Translations under genes and position numbers: made by a program
Notes under the pieces: generated by a model
What the model saw: the letters and a program-made list of their open reading frames with translations, nothing else
Told to the model about the DNA's origin: nothing
The model's database searches: none
Assembly (NCBI GenBank): GCA_043781855.1
Contig: JAYWBB010000060.1
Location: 1 to 43,950, forward strand
Length of the DNA: 43,950 nucleotides
Direction of reading: 5' to 3'
Source: Nevskia sp043781855
GTDB taxonomy: Bacteria > Pseudomonadota > Gammaproteobacteria > Nevskiales > Nevskiaceae
Shown: positions 35,508 through 43,398 of the stretch, in pieces
Layout: each line of letters starts with the position of its first letter
How positions within the stretch are numbered: the stretch's first letter is position 1

Positions 35508-36380
35508 ATGTCGGTCAAAAATCCGGTCATCGCGGTGACAGGCTCTTCGGGCGCCGGCACCACGACCGTCATGAGGTCGTTCCAGCATATCTTCCGACGC
35601 GAGAAAATCACGCCGGCGACGGTCGAGGGCGATTCCTTCCATCGCTACGACCGCAAGGGCATGCGCGCCAAGCTCAAGGAGATGGAGGCCAGCGGCAATC
35701 CGAACTTCAGCCATTTCGGACCGGAAGCCAATCTCATCGCGGAGCTCGAAGCGCTGTTCAAATCCTACGGCGAAAGCGGCACCGGCAAGGTTCGCCGCTA
35801 TCTGCACGATGCCGAAGAAGCTGCGCCGTACAAGCAGGATTCGGGCACGTTCACCGATTGGCAGGACATGGCCAAGGGCTCCGACCTGCTTTTTTACGAA
35901 GGCCTGCACGGGGCCTACAAGGACAGCACTTACGAAGTCGGCAAGTACGCAGATCTGCTGATCGGTGTCGTGCCGATCATCAATCTCGAATGGATTCAGA
36001 AGCTCCATCGCGACAAGAACCTGCGCGGTTATTCGCAGGAAGCCGTGGTTGAAACCATCCTGCGCCGCATGCCCGATTACGTGAACCACATGTGTCCGCA
36101 GTTTTCGCGCACGCACGTGAACTTTCAGCGCGTGCCGACCGTGGACACGTCGAATCCATTCATCGCGATGGACATCCCGACGCCCGACGAGAGCATGCTC
36201 GTGATCCGCTTCGCGAACCCGAAGGGCATCGACTTCCAGTACCTGCTCTCGATGCTGCACGGCTCGATGATGACGCGCCCGAACAATATCGTCTGCCCGG
36301 GTGGCAAGATGAGTCTCGCGATGCAGATGATCTTCACGCCGATGATCCTGCGGCTGATGGATCAGAAGCGGCGTGGTTGA
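35508..36380 (+). CDS. cbbP: Phosphoribulokinase
   Basis: A 290-aa class I (proteobacterial) phosphoribulokinase that makes ribulose-1,5-bisphosphate from ribulose-5-phosphate and ATP. The P-loop is AVTGSSGAGTTTVMRS; EGDSFHRYDRKGMRAK and SDLLFYEGLHGAYKD carry the catalytic acids. Length matches the bacterial allosteric class (about 290 aa). It is preceded by GAGGAG at good spacing. A 128-bp gap with an inverted repeat follows before the transketolase gene. Confidence 0.96.
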   Translation: MSVKNPVIAVTGSSGAGTTTVMRSFQHIFRREKITPATVEGDSFHRYDRKGMRAKLKEMEASGNPNFSHFGPEANLIAELEALFKSYGESGTGKVRRYLHDAEEAAPYKQDSGTFTDWQDMAKGSDLLFYEGLHGAYKDSTYEVGKYADLLIGVVPIINLEWIQKLHRDKNLRGYSQEAVVETILRRMPDYVNHMCPQFSRTHVNFQRVPTVDTSNPFIAMDIPTPDESMLVIRFANPKGIDFQYLLSMLHGSMMTRPNNIVCPGGKMSLAMQMIFTPMILRLMDQKRRG

Positions 36381-36399
36381 GCGACGAGAAAATATCCTT

Positions 36400-36471
36400 A
36401 ACGCAAAGGAAATAATCAAAAAGCTTTTCTTTCCTGCTTCCCTTGCCTGCTGTTCTTCGCACCTTTGCGTT
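36400..36471. repeat. Long-spaced inverted repeat between cbbP and cbbT
   Basis: AACGCAAAGG (36400-36409) pairs perfectly with CCTTTGCGTT (36462-36471); between them AGGAAA (36407-36412) also pairs with TTTCCT (36430-36435) around AAAAGCTTTT. The AACGCAAAGG/CCTTTGCGTT word recalls common dispersed intergenic sequences in proteobacteria. It may be a small structured repeat or an operon processing site. Confidence 0.45.
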
Positions 36472-36508
36472 TTCGCGTAAGCAATTATTTTTTACCCAAG
36501 TCAAGACA

Positions 36509-38581
36509 ATGACCGAATCCCTGAATACCGAAGCCCGCCGCCGTCTCGCCAACGCCATCCGCTTCCTCGCGATCGACGCCGTGGAAGCCGCGAAGTCGGG
36601 CCATCCGGGTATGCCGATGGGCATGGCCGACATCACCGAAGTGCTCTGGCGGCATCATCTCAAGCACAATCCGGCGAATCCGCAATGGCCCGACCGCGAC
36701 CGCTTCGTGATCTCCAACGGCCATGGCTCGATGCTGCATTACGCGGTGCTGCATCTGAGCGGTTACGACCTGCCGCTCGACGAGCTGAAACATTTCCGGC
36801 AACTGCACTCGAAGACCGCCGGCCATCCGGAGCACGGCATGACACCGGGCGTGGAGACCACGACCGGCCCGCTCGGTCAGGGCCTCGCGAATGCGGTCGG
36901 TATGGCGCTCGCGGAAAAGCTGCTTGCCTCGCGCTACAACCGGGGCGGCCTCGATATCGTCGATCACAAGACTTACGTTTTTCTCGGCGATGGCTGCCTG
37001 ATGGAAGGCATCAGCCATGAAGTCGCCTCGCTGGCCGGCGTGCTGGGGCTCGACAAACTGATCTGCTACTACGACGACAACGGCATCTCGATCGATGGCG
37101 AAGTCGAGGGCTGGTTCCGCGACGACAGCGCCGCACGTTTCCGCGCGTATGGCTGGCGCGTGATCGGCCCGCTCGACGGCCACGATGCCGCCGCAGTCGA
37201 AGCCGCCACGCGCGAGGCGGCCACAGTCTGCGGCAAACCGACGATGATCATCTGCAAGACCACGATCGGCTGGGGTTCGCCCAACAAAGCCGGCACGGAG
37301 GACGTTCACGGCGCTGCACTCGGCGCCGCCGAAGCGGCGGCGACGCGCGTTGCACTCGGCTGGGGCTACGGCCCCTTCGAGATTCCCGACGACATCCGCA
37401 AGGCCTGGGACGCGCGCGCCGACGGCGGCATGAAGGAAGCCGCATGGAACGATCTCTTCACTCGCTATGCCGCGCTTTATCCAGCCGAGGCCGCCGAGTT
37501 CACACGGACTCAAAGCGGAGCCTTGCCGGCAGACTGGAACAAGACCGTCGAAGCGCTGCTCGGCGCCGCGCACTCGGTCACCACGCCGGTCGCCTCGCGC
37601 AAGTCTTCGCAGGTTGCGCTGGAAACGCTGGTGCCCGCCCTGCCCGAGCTGCTCGGCGGGTCGGCCGATCTCACCGGCTCCAATCTCACCGCAGTCAAGG
37701 CCAGCAGAAGCTGGCATCACGTGGGCGCTGCGGCGAACTACGTCAGCTACGGCGTGCGCGAATTCGGCATGGCGGCGATGATGAACGGCATCGCGTTGCA
37801 CGGCGGATTCATTCCCTACGGCGGCACCTTCGCCGTGTTCTCCGACTACGCGCGCAACGGCATCCGCATGAGTGCGCTGATGCGCCTGCGCGTGATCTAC
37901 GTGCTGACCCACGACTCGATCGGCCTCGGCGAAGACGGCCCGACGCATCAGCCGGTCGAGCATGCCTCAGCGCTGCGCGCGATCCCGAATCTCGATGTCT
38001 GGCGTCCTTGCGATGCGCTTGAAACCGCCATCGCCTGGCAGGCCGCGATCGAGCGTCACAATGGGCCGGCGGCGCTGCTGCTGTCGCGCCAGAACCTGCC
38101 GCAGCAGGTGCGCGATGAAGCGACCCGGTCCTCAATCGTGCGTGGCGGATACATATTGCATGAAGCGGAATTGCCGATGTCGGTGATCCTGATCGCCACG
38201 GGTTCCGAGGTGGGGCTGGCGATGCAGGCACAAGCCCAACTGGCCGCAGTCGGCATCGGCGCGCGCGTGGTTTCGATGCCGAGCACCAATGTCTTCGACC
38301 GGCAGGATCGTGCCTACCGTGCGCATGTGCTCCCGGCCGGCGTGCCGCGTGTCGCGATCGAAGCGGGCACCGTCGACAGCTGGTGGAAATACGTCGGCCT
38401 CGACGGCGGCTTCGTCGGCATGTCGAGCTTCGGCGAATCGGCACCGGCGCCGGCGTTGTACGAGCACTTCAAGATCACGGCTGCGCAACTGGTTGCGGTC
38501 GCACGCGGCATCGCCAACACCAGCGGCGTGACGCCGATCGAGATCGATGAAGCGAAGCGCTTCGAGCGGTCGATGAACTGA
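36509..38581 (+). CDS. cbbT: Transketolase
   Basis: A 690-aa thiamine-diphosphate enzyme that moves two-carbon units in the CBB cycle and pentose phosphate pathway. The N-terminal cofactor motif is FLGDGCLMEGISHEVASLAG, with the NN-equivalent DDNGIS about 25 residues on; the pyrimidine-side domain has HDSIGLGEDGPTHQP. The true start is MTESLNTEARRR at 36509; the upstream 22 codons are AT-rich leader. No good ribosome binding site is visible, so translation may be moderate. Its stop TGA shares its last base with the ATG of the next gene. Confidence 0.95.
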   Translation: MTESLNTEARRRLANAIRFLAIDAVEAAKSGHPGMPMGMADITEVLWRHHLKHNPANPQWPDRDRFVISNGHGSMLHYAVLHLSGYDLPLDELKHFRQLHSKTAGHPEHGMTPGVETTTGPLGQGLANAVGMALAEKLLASRYNRGGLDIVDHKTYVFLGDGCLMEGISHEVASLAGVLGLDKLICYYDDNGISIDGEVEGWFRDDSAARFRAYGWRVIGPLDGHDAAAVEAATREAATVCGKPTMIICKTTIGWGSPNKAGTEDVHGAALGAAEAAATRVALGWGYGPFEIPDDIRKAWDARADGGMKEAAWNDLFTRYAALYPAEAAEFTRTQSGALPADWNKTVEALLGAAHSVTTPVASRKSSQVALETLVPALPELLGGSADLTGSNLTAVKASRSWHHVGAAANYVSYGVREFGMAAMMNGIALHGGFIPYGGTFAVFSDYARNGIRMSALMRLRVIYVLTHDSIGLGEDGPTHQPVEHASALRAIPNLDVWRPCDALETAIAWQAAIERHNGPAALLLSRQNLPQQVRDEATRSSIVRGGYILHEAELPMSVILIATGSEVGLAMQAQAQLAAVGIGARVVSMPSTNVFDRQDRAYRAHVLPAGVPRVAIEAGTVDSWWKYVGLDGGFVGMSSFGESAPAPALYEHFKITAAQLVAVARGIANTSGVTPIEIDEAKRFERSMN

Positions 38582-39312
38582 TGTTTAACCGCCCGTACGA
38601 CGCCGTCCTGTTCGATCTCGACGGCACGCTTCTCGATACCGCGCCGGAAATCGCCGCAGCGGTCAACGCCGCACTGGCCGAACTCGGTCTGTCTGCGGCG
38701 GATAAGGCGCTGGTGCGCCGCTTCATCGGCCACGGCGTGCGGCAGACCCTTGCGCAGGCGTATGACCATGTGCAGCCAGGCGCGGAGGCCGCACGACGCG
38801 AAGCCGATCTCGACACCGCGATGCACGGCTTCGAGCGTCACTACGGTCTGGTCGCGCGGCTCAGCCAGCCGTTTGCCGACACGGTCGCGACCTTGCGCGC
38901 GCTGCGCGGCGCCGGTGTGAAATGCGCGATCGTCTCCAACAAGGAAACCCGCTTCGTCGAGCAGTTGCTCGAAGGCAGCGCGCTGCCGGCCTTGATCGAT
39001 CTGACGATCTGTGGCGATACGCTGCCGCGCAAAAAGCCGGACCCGTTGCCGGTGCTGCACGCGCTGGAGACGTTCGGCGTGAGCCGCGAGCGCGCACTGC
39101 TGGTTGGCGACTCGGCAATCGACGTCGCCTGCGCACGCAACGCCGGTATCGAAGTCTGGATGGTCCCGTACGGTTACAACGGGGGTCAGCCGGCCTCGGA
39201 AGCCGGCGCCGATCGCGTCATCGAATCTTTGAGCGAGGTGGCCGCAGCCTGCATCGCGCCTGCATCGCACAACCCCGGCGAACGCCAGCTCGCCGCTTCA
39301 TCGTCTTCCTGA
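38581..39312 (+). CDS. cbbZ: Phosphoglycolate phosphatase
   Basis: A 243-aa HAD-superfamily phosphatase. Its nucleophile motif is LFDLDGTLLDTAPE at residues 9-22, motif II is CAIVSNKE, and motif IV is ALLVGDSAIDV. In CBB operons this enzyme removes 2-phosphoglycolate produced by the oxygenase reaction of RuBisCO. It is translationally coupled to cbbT by the TGATG overlap, a strong sign of operon membership. The length is slightly more than usual, with a low-complexity C-terminal tail (RQLAASSSS). Confidence 0.92.
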   Translation: MFNRPYDAVLFDLDGTLLDTAPEIAAAVNAALAELGLSAADKALVRRFIGHGVRQTLAQAYDHVQPGAEAARREADLDTAMHGFERHYGLVARLSQPFADTVATLRALRGAGVKCAIVSNKETRFVEQLLEGSALPALIDLTICGDTLPRKKPDPLPVLHALETFGVSRERALLVGDSAIDVACARNAGIEVWMVPYGYNGGQPASEAGADRVIESLSEVAAACIAPASHNPGERQLAASSSS

Positions 39313-39334
39313 AACCCGCCACCCGGAGCCCGTC

Positions 39335-40399
39335 ATGGCATTGATCTCCCTGCGCCAATTGCTGGACCACGCCGCCGAAAACAATTACGGCCTGCCCGCT
39401 TTCAACGTCAACAACATGGAGCAGATCCAGGCGATCATGCAGGCCGCCGAAGCCTGCGACAGCCCGGTCATTCTTCAAGCCTCGGCCGGTGCGCGGAAGT
39501 ATGCCGGAGAAGCTTTCCTGCGGCGCCTGATCGAAGCCGCCGTCGAAACCTATCCGAACATCCCGATCTGCATGCACCAGGATCACGGCGGCAGCCCGGC
39601 GGTGTGCCAGGCTTCGATCCGCAGCGGCTTTTCCAGCGTGATGATGGACGGCTCGCTGAAGGAAGACATGAAGACGCCGGCGGATTACGACTACAACGTC
39701 AACGTCACCGCCAAGGTGGTCGAGATGGCGCATGCGGTCGGCGTCTCGGTCGAAGGCGAACTCGGCTGTCTCGGCTCGCTCGAATCCGGCATGGCCGGTG
39801 AAGAGGATGGCAGTGGTGCCGAAGGCAAGCTCGATCATTCGCAATTGCTGACCGATCCGGACGAGGCCGCGCGCTTCGTTGCGGCGACCCACGTCGACGC
39901 GCTCGCCATCGCCATCGGCACCAGCCACGGCGCCTACAAATTCACGCGCCCGCCGACCGGCGACACGCTCGCGATCGGCCGCATCCGGGACATCCACGCG
40001 CGCATTCCGAACACGCATCTGGTGATGCACGGCTCCAGCAGCGTGCCGCAGGAATGGCTGGAGATCATCCGCAAGTATGGCGGCAACATCAAGGAAACCT
40101 ATGGCGTCCCGGTCGAGGAAATCCGCGAAGGCATCCGCCACGGCGTGCGCAAGGTCAACATCGACACCGATATCCGTCTCGCGATGACCGGCGCGGTACG
40201 CAAGGTGCTCGGCGACAAGCCCGAGGAATTCGATCCGCGCGCCTTCCTCAAGGCCGCGACCGCCGCCGCGAGGGACATCTGCCGCCTGCGTTTCGAAGCC
40301 TTCGAGAGCGCCGGCAAGGCTTCCCGGATCGAGCCCCTGCATCTCGACAAAATGGCGTCGCGTTATTCGAAAGGCGAGCTGAAGGCCGTCGTGCACTGA
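39335..40399 (+). CDS. cbbA: Fructose-bisphosphate aldolase, class II
   Basis: A 354-aa zinc-dependent class II aldolase of the CbbA/Calvin-cycle subgroup, condensing dihydroxyacetone phosphate with glyceraldehyde-3-phosphate or erythrose-4-phosphate. Visible family marks are ICMHQDHGGSPAVCQ with the zinc His, EGELGCLGSLESG, GTSHGAYKF and HGSSSVPQEW with a further zinc-binding His, and KVNIDTDIRLA. Last gene of the cbb operon; it is followed after 11 bp by a strong terminator. Confidence 0.96.
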   Translation: MALISLRQLLDHAAENNYGLPAFNVNNMEQIQAIMQAAEACDSPVILQASAGARKYAGEAFLRRLIEAAVETYPNIPICMHQDHGGSPAVCQASIRSGFSSVMMDGSLKEDMKTPADYDYNVNVTAKVVEMAHAVGVSVEGELGCLGSLESGMAGEEDGSGAEGKLDHSQLLTDPDEAARFVAATHVDALAIAIGTSHGAYKFTRPPTGDTLAIGRIRDIHARIPNTHLVMHGSSSVPQEWLEIIRKYGGNIKETYGVPVEEIREGIRHGVRKVNIDTDIRLAMTGAVRKVLGDKPEEFDPRAFLKAATAAARDICRLRFEAFESAGKASRIEPLHLDKMASRYSKGELKAVVH

Positions 40400-40410
40400 G
40401 CGGCCGCCCG

Positions 40411-40443
40411 ATCGCCGGTGCGCACCGCGTACCGGCGATTTTT
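40411..40443 (+). terminator. Rho-independent terminator of the cbb operon
   Basis: ATCGCCGGT (40411-40419) and ACCGGCGAT (40431-40439) form a perfect 9-bp stem, with an 11-nt loop, followed by TTTT. It closes the run cbbL to cbbA and separates it from the flavocytochrome genes. Confidence 0.88.
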
Positions 40444-40524
40444 GTACCCGGACGACACCGGATTTCGCGTTTTTGCAGCGGCCACGGCATGCTCGACGCT
40501 CGCGCTGGATAAAGGACAGACGGA

Positions 40525-40812
40525 ATGACGGGTCGCTCTCTGGTTTCACTGCTCGCCATCCTGCTGGCGGTGACGCCCGCGCGCGCGGCAGCGCCCTCGC
40601 CGCTCGCGCTGTCCTGCATGGGCTGTCATCAGACGCAGGCGAACTCGGAGTCGATGCCGGCCCTGAACCGGCTGACGCCAGCCGCAATCGAAGCCTCGCT
40701 GAAATCCGCACGTGACAAGCCCCAGCCTGGCTCGATCATGGCGCGCTTCGTCGAAAAGATGAGCGATGCCGAGATCGCGCGGCTCGCCGCCGAACTGGGG
40801 GGCAAGCCTTGA
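40525..40812 (+). CDS. fccA: Monoheme cytochrome c subunit of flavocytochrome c sulfide dehydrogenase
   Basis: A 95-aa exported cytochrome: signal peptide ending near ARAAA, heme site CMGCH at residues 32-36 and a Met ligand near the C-terminal half (GSIMARF). The size matches the small monoheme FccA type rather than the 21-kDa diheme form. It accepts electrons from the FccB flavoprotein in the periplasm. The stop overlaps the TTG start of the next gene by four bases, so the two are translationally coupled. Confidence 0.88.
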   Translation: MTGRSLVSLLAILLAVTPARAAAPSPLALSCMGCHQTQANSESMPALNRLTPAAIEASLKSARDKPQPGSIMARFVEKMSDAEIARLAAELGGKP

Positions 40813-42098
40813 GCGTCTCGCGCCGCGACCTGCTGAGAGCCGGCCTCGCCGCAGCAAGCTGGCCGCTGCTTGGCCAGGCCGCCGCCCCGAAAAAAACCGC
40901 CGCGCAGTCGCGTGTCATCGTCATCGGTGCCGGCTTCGGCGGCGCAACCTGTGCGAAATACCTGCGCGTGTTGTCGCCGAAAACCGAAGTGCTGCTGATC
41001 GACCGCCGCCCCGGTTTTCTCACCGGGCCATTCAGCAATCTCGTGATCGCTGGCCTGCGCACGCCCGAAAGCATCACGCGCCATGTCGAAACGATCGGCG
41101 CGACGCACGGCGTACAGACGCTGGTCGACGAGGTGCTCGGCATCGACCCGATCACGCTGACCGTCACCACCGCGAACAACGGCTTGCACCGCGCCGATCG
41201 CATTGTCGTCTCGCCCGGTATCGCGATGCGCTGGGGTGCCATCGAAGGCATCGCCGCAGCGAACAGCGCAGCGATGCCGAATGCCTGGCTCGGCGACAGC
41301 GAGGTTCTCGAACTGCGCGATCGCCTCGAAGCCGTACCCGACGGCGGCACTATATTGATCAGCGGCCCGCCGAATCCGTATCGTTGCCCGCCGGGTCCTT
41401 ATGAGCGCGCAAGCCTGATCGCCTGGCTGCTGACGAAGACCAATCGCAGACGTTGCAAGATCATCATCGCCGACGCCAAAGATGATTTCTCGAAGCGCGC
41501 GCTGTTCATGCTCGAGTGGGACGCGCTGTATCCCGGCATGATCGAGTGGCGGCCCCGCGCGCAGGGCGGCGAAGTCGTTCGCGTCGACCCGGCAACTGGA
41601 GAGGTCTGGCTGCGCGACGCGAAGCAATCAATCGTAACGAGTCTTGCGTCAATCATTCCACCGCAGCGCGCAGCAGAACTTGCGACGAAAGCCGATCTCG
41701 ACGACGAATCCGGCTGGTGTCCAGTCAACCCGGCGAACTTCGAATCGAAAAAACACGCCGGCATCCACGTTATCGGCGACGCCGCGATTGCGAGTCCGAT
41801 GCCGAAGTCGGCATTCGCCGCGAACTCGCAAGCCAAGCTCGCCGCCGCGGCGATCGCGGCTGCGCTGAGTGGCGCGTCGGCGCCTGAAGCGCGGCTACTC
41901 AACACCTGCTACAGCCTGGTCTCCGATCACGAAGCCATTTCGGTTTCAGGCTATTACGGCGTCGTCGAGGGAAGACTGTCGGCGTTGTCGGAAGGCGTCA
42001 GCCCGCTATCCGGCGACGCCGAACTGCGCAACAAGGAAGCCGTCCAAGCCCGTTCCTGGTACGAAAACATCACGGCCGACAGCTTCGGCAAAAGCTGA
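40809..42098 (+). CDS. fccB: Flavocytochrome c sulfide dehydrogenase, FAD subunit
   Basis: A 429-aa FAD protein with a twin-arginine signal (SRRDLLRAGLAAASWPL), hence folded before export. The FAD motif is VIVIGAGFGGATCAKYLR; Cys48 there is at the place of the covalent flavin link. The redox pair Cys193 (NPYRCPPGPYERA) and Cys304 (SGWCPVNP) is present, and the C-terminus (SWYENITADSF) is typical. It oxidises sulfide to sulfur or polysulfide, electrons going to the partner cytochrome. The start codon is TTG at 40809, overlapping the end of fccA. SoxF is a close homologue, so SoxF is an alternative name. Confidence 0.92.
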   Translation: MSVSRRDLLRAGLAAASWPLLGQAAAPKKTAAQSRVIVIGAGFGGATCAKYLRVLSPKTEVLLIDRRPGFLTGPFSNLVIAGLRTPESITRHVETIGATHGVQTLVDEVLGIDPITLTVTTANNGLHRADRIVVSPGIAMRWGAIEGIAAANSAAMPNAWLGDSEVLELRDRLEAVPDGGTILISGPPNPYRCPPGPYERASLIAWLLTKTNRRRCKIIIADAKDDFSKRALFMLEWDALYPGMIEWRPRAQGGEVVRVDPATGEVWLRDAKQSIVTSLASIIPPQRAAELATKADLDDESGWCPVNPANFESKKHAGIHVIGDAAIASPMPKSAFAANSQAKLAAAAIAAALSGASAPEARLLNTCYSLVSDHEAISVSGYYGVVEGRLSALSEGVSPLSGDAELRNKEAVQARSWYENITADSFGKS

Positions 42099-42238
42099 AT
42101 CGCTCCGAGCATCGGCGGCTTGAGGGCCTTTGCTGCTGCTACTCCGGCTGACGAGTCGGGTTGCGGAAATATTTTAATCGGGCCCTCCAAACAACGGACG
42201 CGCCGCGCGATGTGAATGAGCCGGGTCCGACATGGGGC

Positions 42239-42306
42239 GCCTAATGCTTAATTTAAGCTGCTGGCCCGGCTTCTTCGGGCCGGTCGGCTTGAACGCATTG
42301 TCACGC
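42239..42306 (-). repeat. attC site of the VOC gene cassette
   Basis: On the minus strand the site reads GTGACAATGCGTTCAAGCC ... loop ... AGCTTAAATTAAGCATTAGGC. The outer box ATTAGGC (plus GCCTAAT, 42239-42245) is canonical GTTAGGC with one change. Inner stem GGCCCGG/CGGGCC with loop lies at 42263-42281. It shares CGGTCGGCTTGAA (42281-42293) with the partial attC at 1036-1048. Confidence 0.72.
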
Positions 42307-42823
42307 CGCGCTTTTAGTTGGAACATTGTTGCAGTTTGAATTTACATCTTTGGCATTTTGCTTGTATCCATGAAAAGCACATTCCAGCGATGGCCATCAA
42401 GATCACAAAAACCGCACCCGTACATGAACCCATTTGATTCTTGAAGCTCTCCGAATAGAGTGCCGCCGGCAGATTTTGCTCGCTTGGCGATGTCATCAAC
42501 TTGACTTCGGCTGTTGGCGCCTAGAGACAACAAGACCTCAGAGCCTTTCGTGGTGTCTGAAAGTGCATGGTTTGTGAAGCTAGCAAATGCGTCTTGAATA
42601 AAGAGCATCAAAACGACCTGTTTTTCGCCGATGGTGAAACTCGCAGATTGAGCGCTGTTACCAGGCCCAGGATTTGGTGCAAAGCCAATTTCGGTGAAAA
42701 ACGCCGCAGATTTTGCGAGATTTTTTACGGGCAAGTTAATCCAGATGTCTTGTGTCATCAGCTAATTGCTCCGGTTTTATTGTGCAAGGTGGATTGGTCT
42801 GCGAACAGTCTTTAGCGGCCTAA
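42245..42823 (-). mobile_element. Single integron gene cassette (579 bp)
   Basis: Bounded by the core GCCTAAC at 42818-42824 (GTTAGGC on minus) and the attC end at 42239-42245. It contains the VOC gene and its attC in standard orientation. Base composition is distinctly lower in GC than the flanking genes. No integrase is adjacent. The upstream core lies across the stop codon of the DUF1249 gene (see finding). Confidence 0.72.
42342..42758 (-). CDS. VOC (glyoxalase/bleomycin-resistance fold) family protein, cassette-borne
   Basis: A 138-aa protein of the vicinal-oxygen-chelate superfamily. It shows TQDIWINLPVKNLAKSAAFFTEIGF at the N-terminus and FCDLDGHRWNVLFMD at the C-terminus, where the DLDGHxW block is typical of PhnB/glyoxalase-like members. 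These act as metalloenzymes or binding proteins for small electrophiles; substrate unknown. It is GC-poorer than its neighbours, as expected for a transferred cassette gene. The start is at 42758; no strong Shine-Dalgarno sequence is evident. Confidence 0.85.
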   Translation of the reverse strand: MTQDIWINLPVKNLAKSAAFFTEIGFAPNPGPGNSAQSASFTIGEKQVVLMLFIQDAFASFTNHALSDTTKGSEVLLSLGANSRSQVDDIAKRAKSAGGTLFGELQESNGFMYGCGFCDLDGHRWNVLFMDTSKMPKM

Positions 42824-43317
42824 CGCAGATTCGCCCCAAGCCCGCGCGGCCGCGCTGCGATCGCGAAACCATGCCCATGCTCCAGCAGATACTCCAGCCA
42901 CTTCGCCAGCATGTGATTACGCCCCCACTGGTCGTGCAGGTAATCACTGACCAGCGGATCGCCGATGATCTTCGCGAGCCAGGCCGGACGCGAACCTGAT
43001 TGCAGCGCCTCGGCCACGCGCGCATCGCGATAGACCTTGATCCACATATCCGGCTCCAGCCGTTTTTCGCCGTTCGCGTCGGTGAACTCGTAGGTCAGCC
43101 GCAACTCCGAGGTGTACGGCGCGCGCTCGACTACGGTCAGCACCAGCGGCAGGTCGGACTTCGAGCGCGAGACGACGCGCTCGAACGGCAGGTTGAGTTC
43201 CGGGATCAGGCGTTCCAGCAACCGGTAGTTGCGCTCGTAGAGGTCGAGCAGGTGCGCGATGCGGCGCGGTTGGCCACAGCAGGGGCAGCGGTCTCGGTAA
43301 GCGGTGTCGGCTTGCAT
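42820..43317 (-). CDS. DUF1249 (YqiB-like) protein
   Basis: A 165-aa protein of the YqiB/DUF1249 family, common in gammaproteobacteria, function unknown. A Cys motif CPCCGQPRR near the N-terminus is present, then LLDLYERNYRLLERLIP and a beta-rich half (LVLTVVERAPYTSELRLTYEF, PDMWIKVYRDARVAE). The start at 43317 is chosen because the upstream in-frame extension to 43374 is not conserved-looking. The stop TAG lies inside the GTTAGGC core of an integron cassette, so the last residues may have been fixed by that insertion site. Divergent from the phosphoglucomutase gene, 81 bp apart. Confidence 0.85.
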   Translation of the reverse strand: MQADTAYRDRCPCCGQPRRIAHLLDLYERNYRLLERLIPELNLPFERVVSRSKSDLPLVLTVVERAPYTSELRLTYEFTDANGEKRLEPDMWIKVYRDARVAEALQSGSRPAWLAKIIGDPLVSDYLHDQWGRNHMLAKWLEYLLEHGHGFAIAARPRGLGANLR

Positions 43318-43398
43318 GGTCGGACTATAAGATACGGTTCGAGTGCGCGACAACGCGCGCATGCTCCTCATCATGCCCTTCGTCGGAAATCAACGTTC

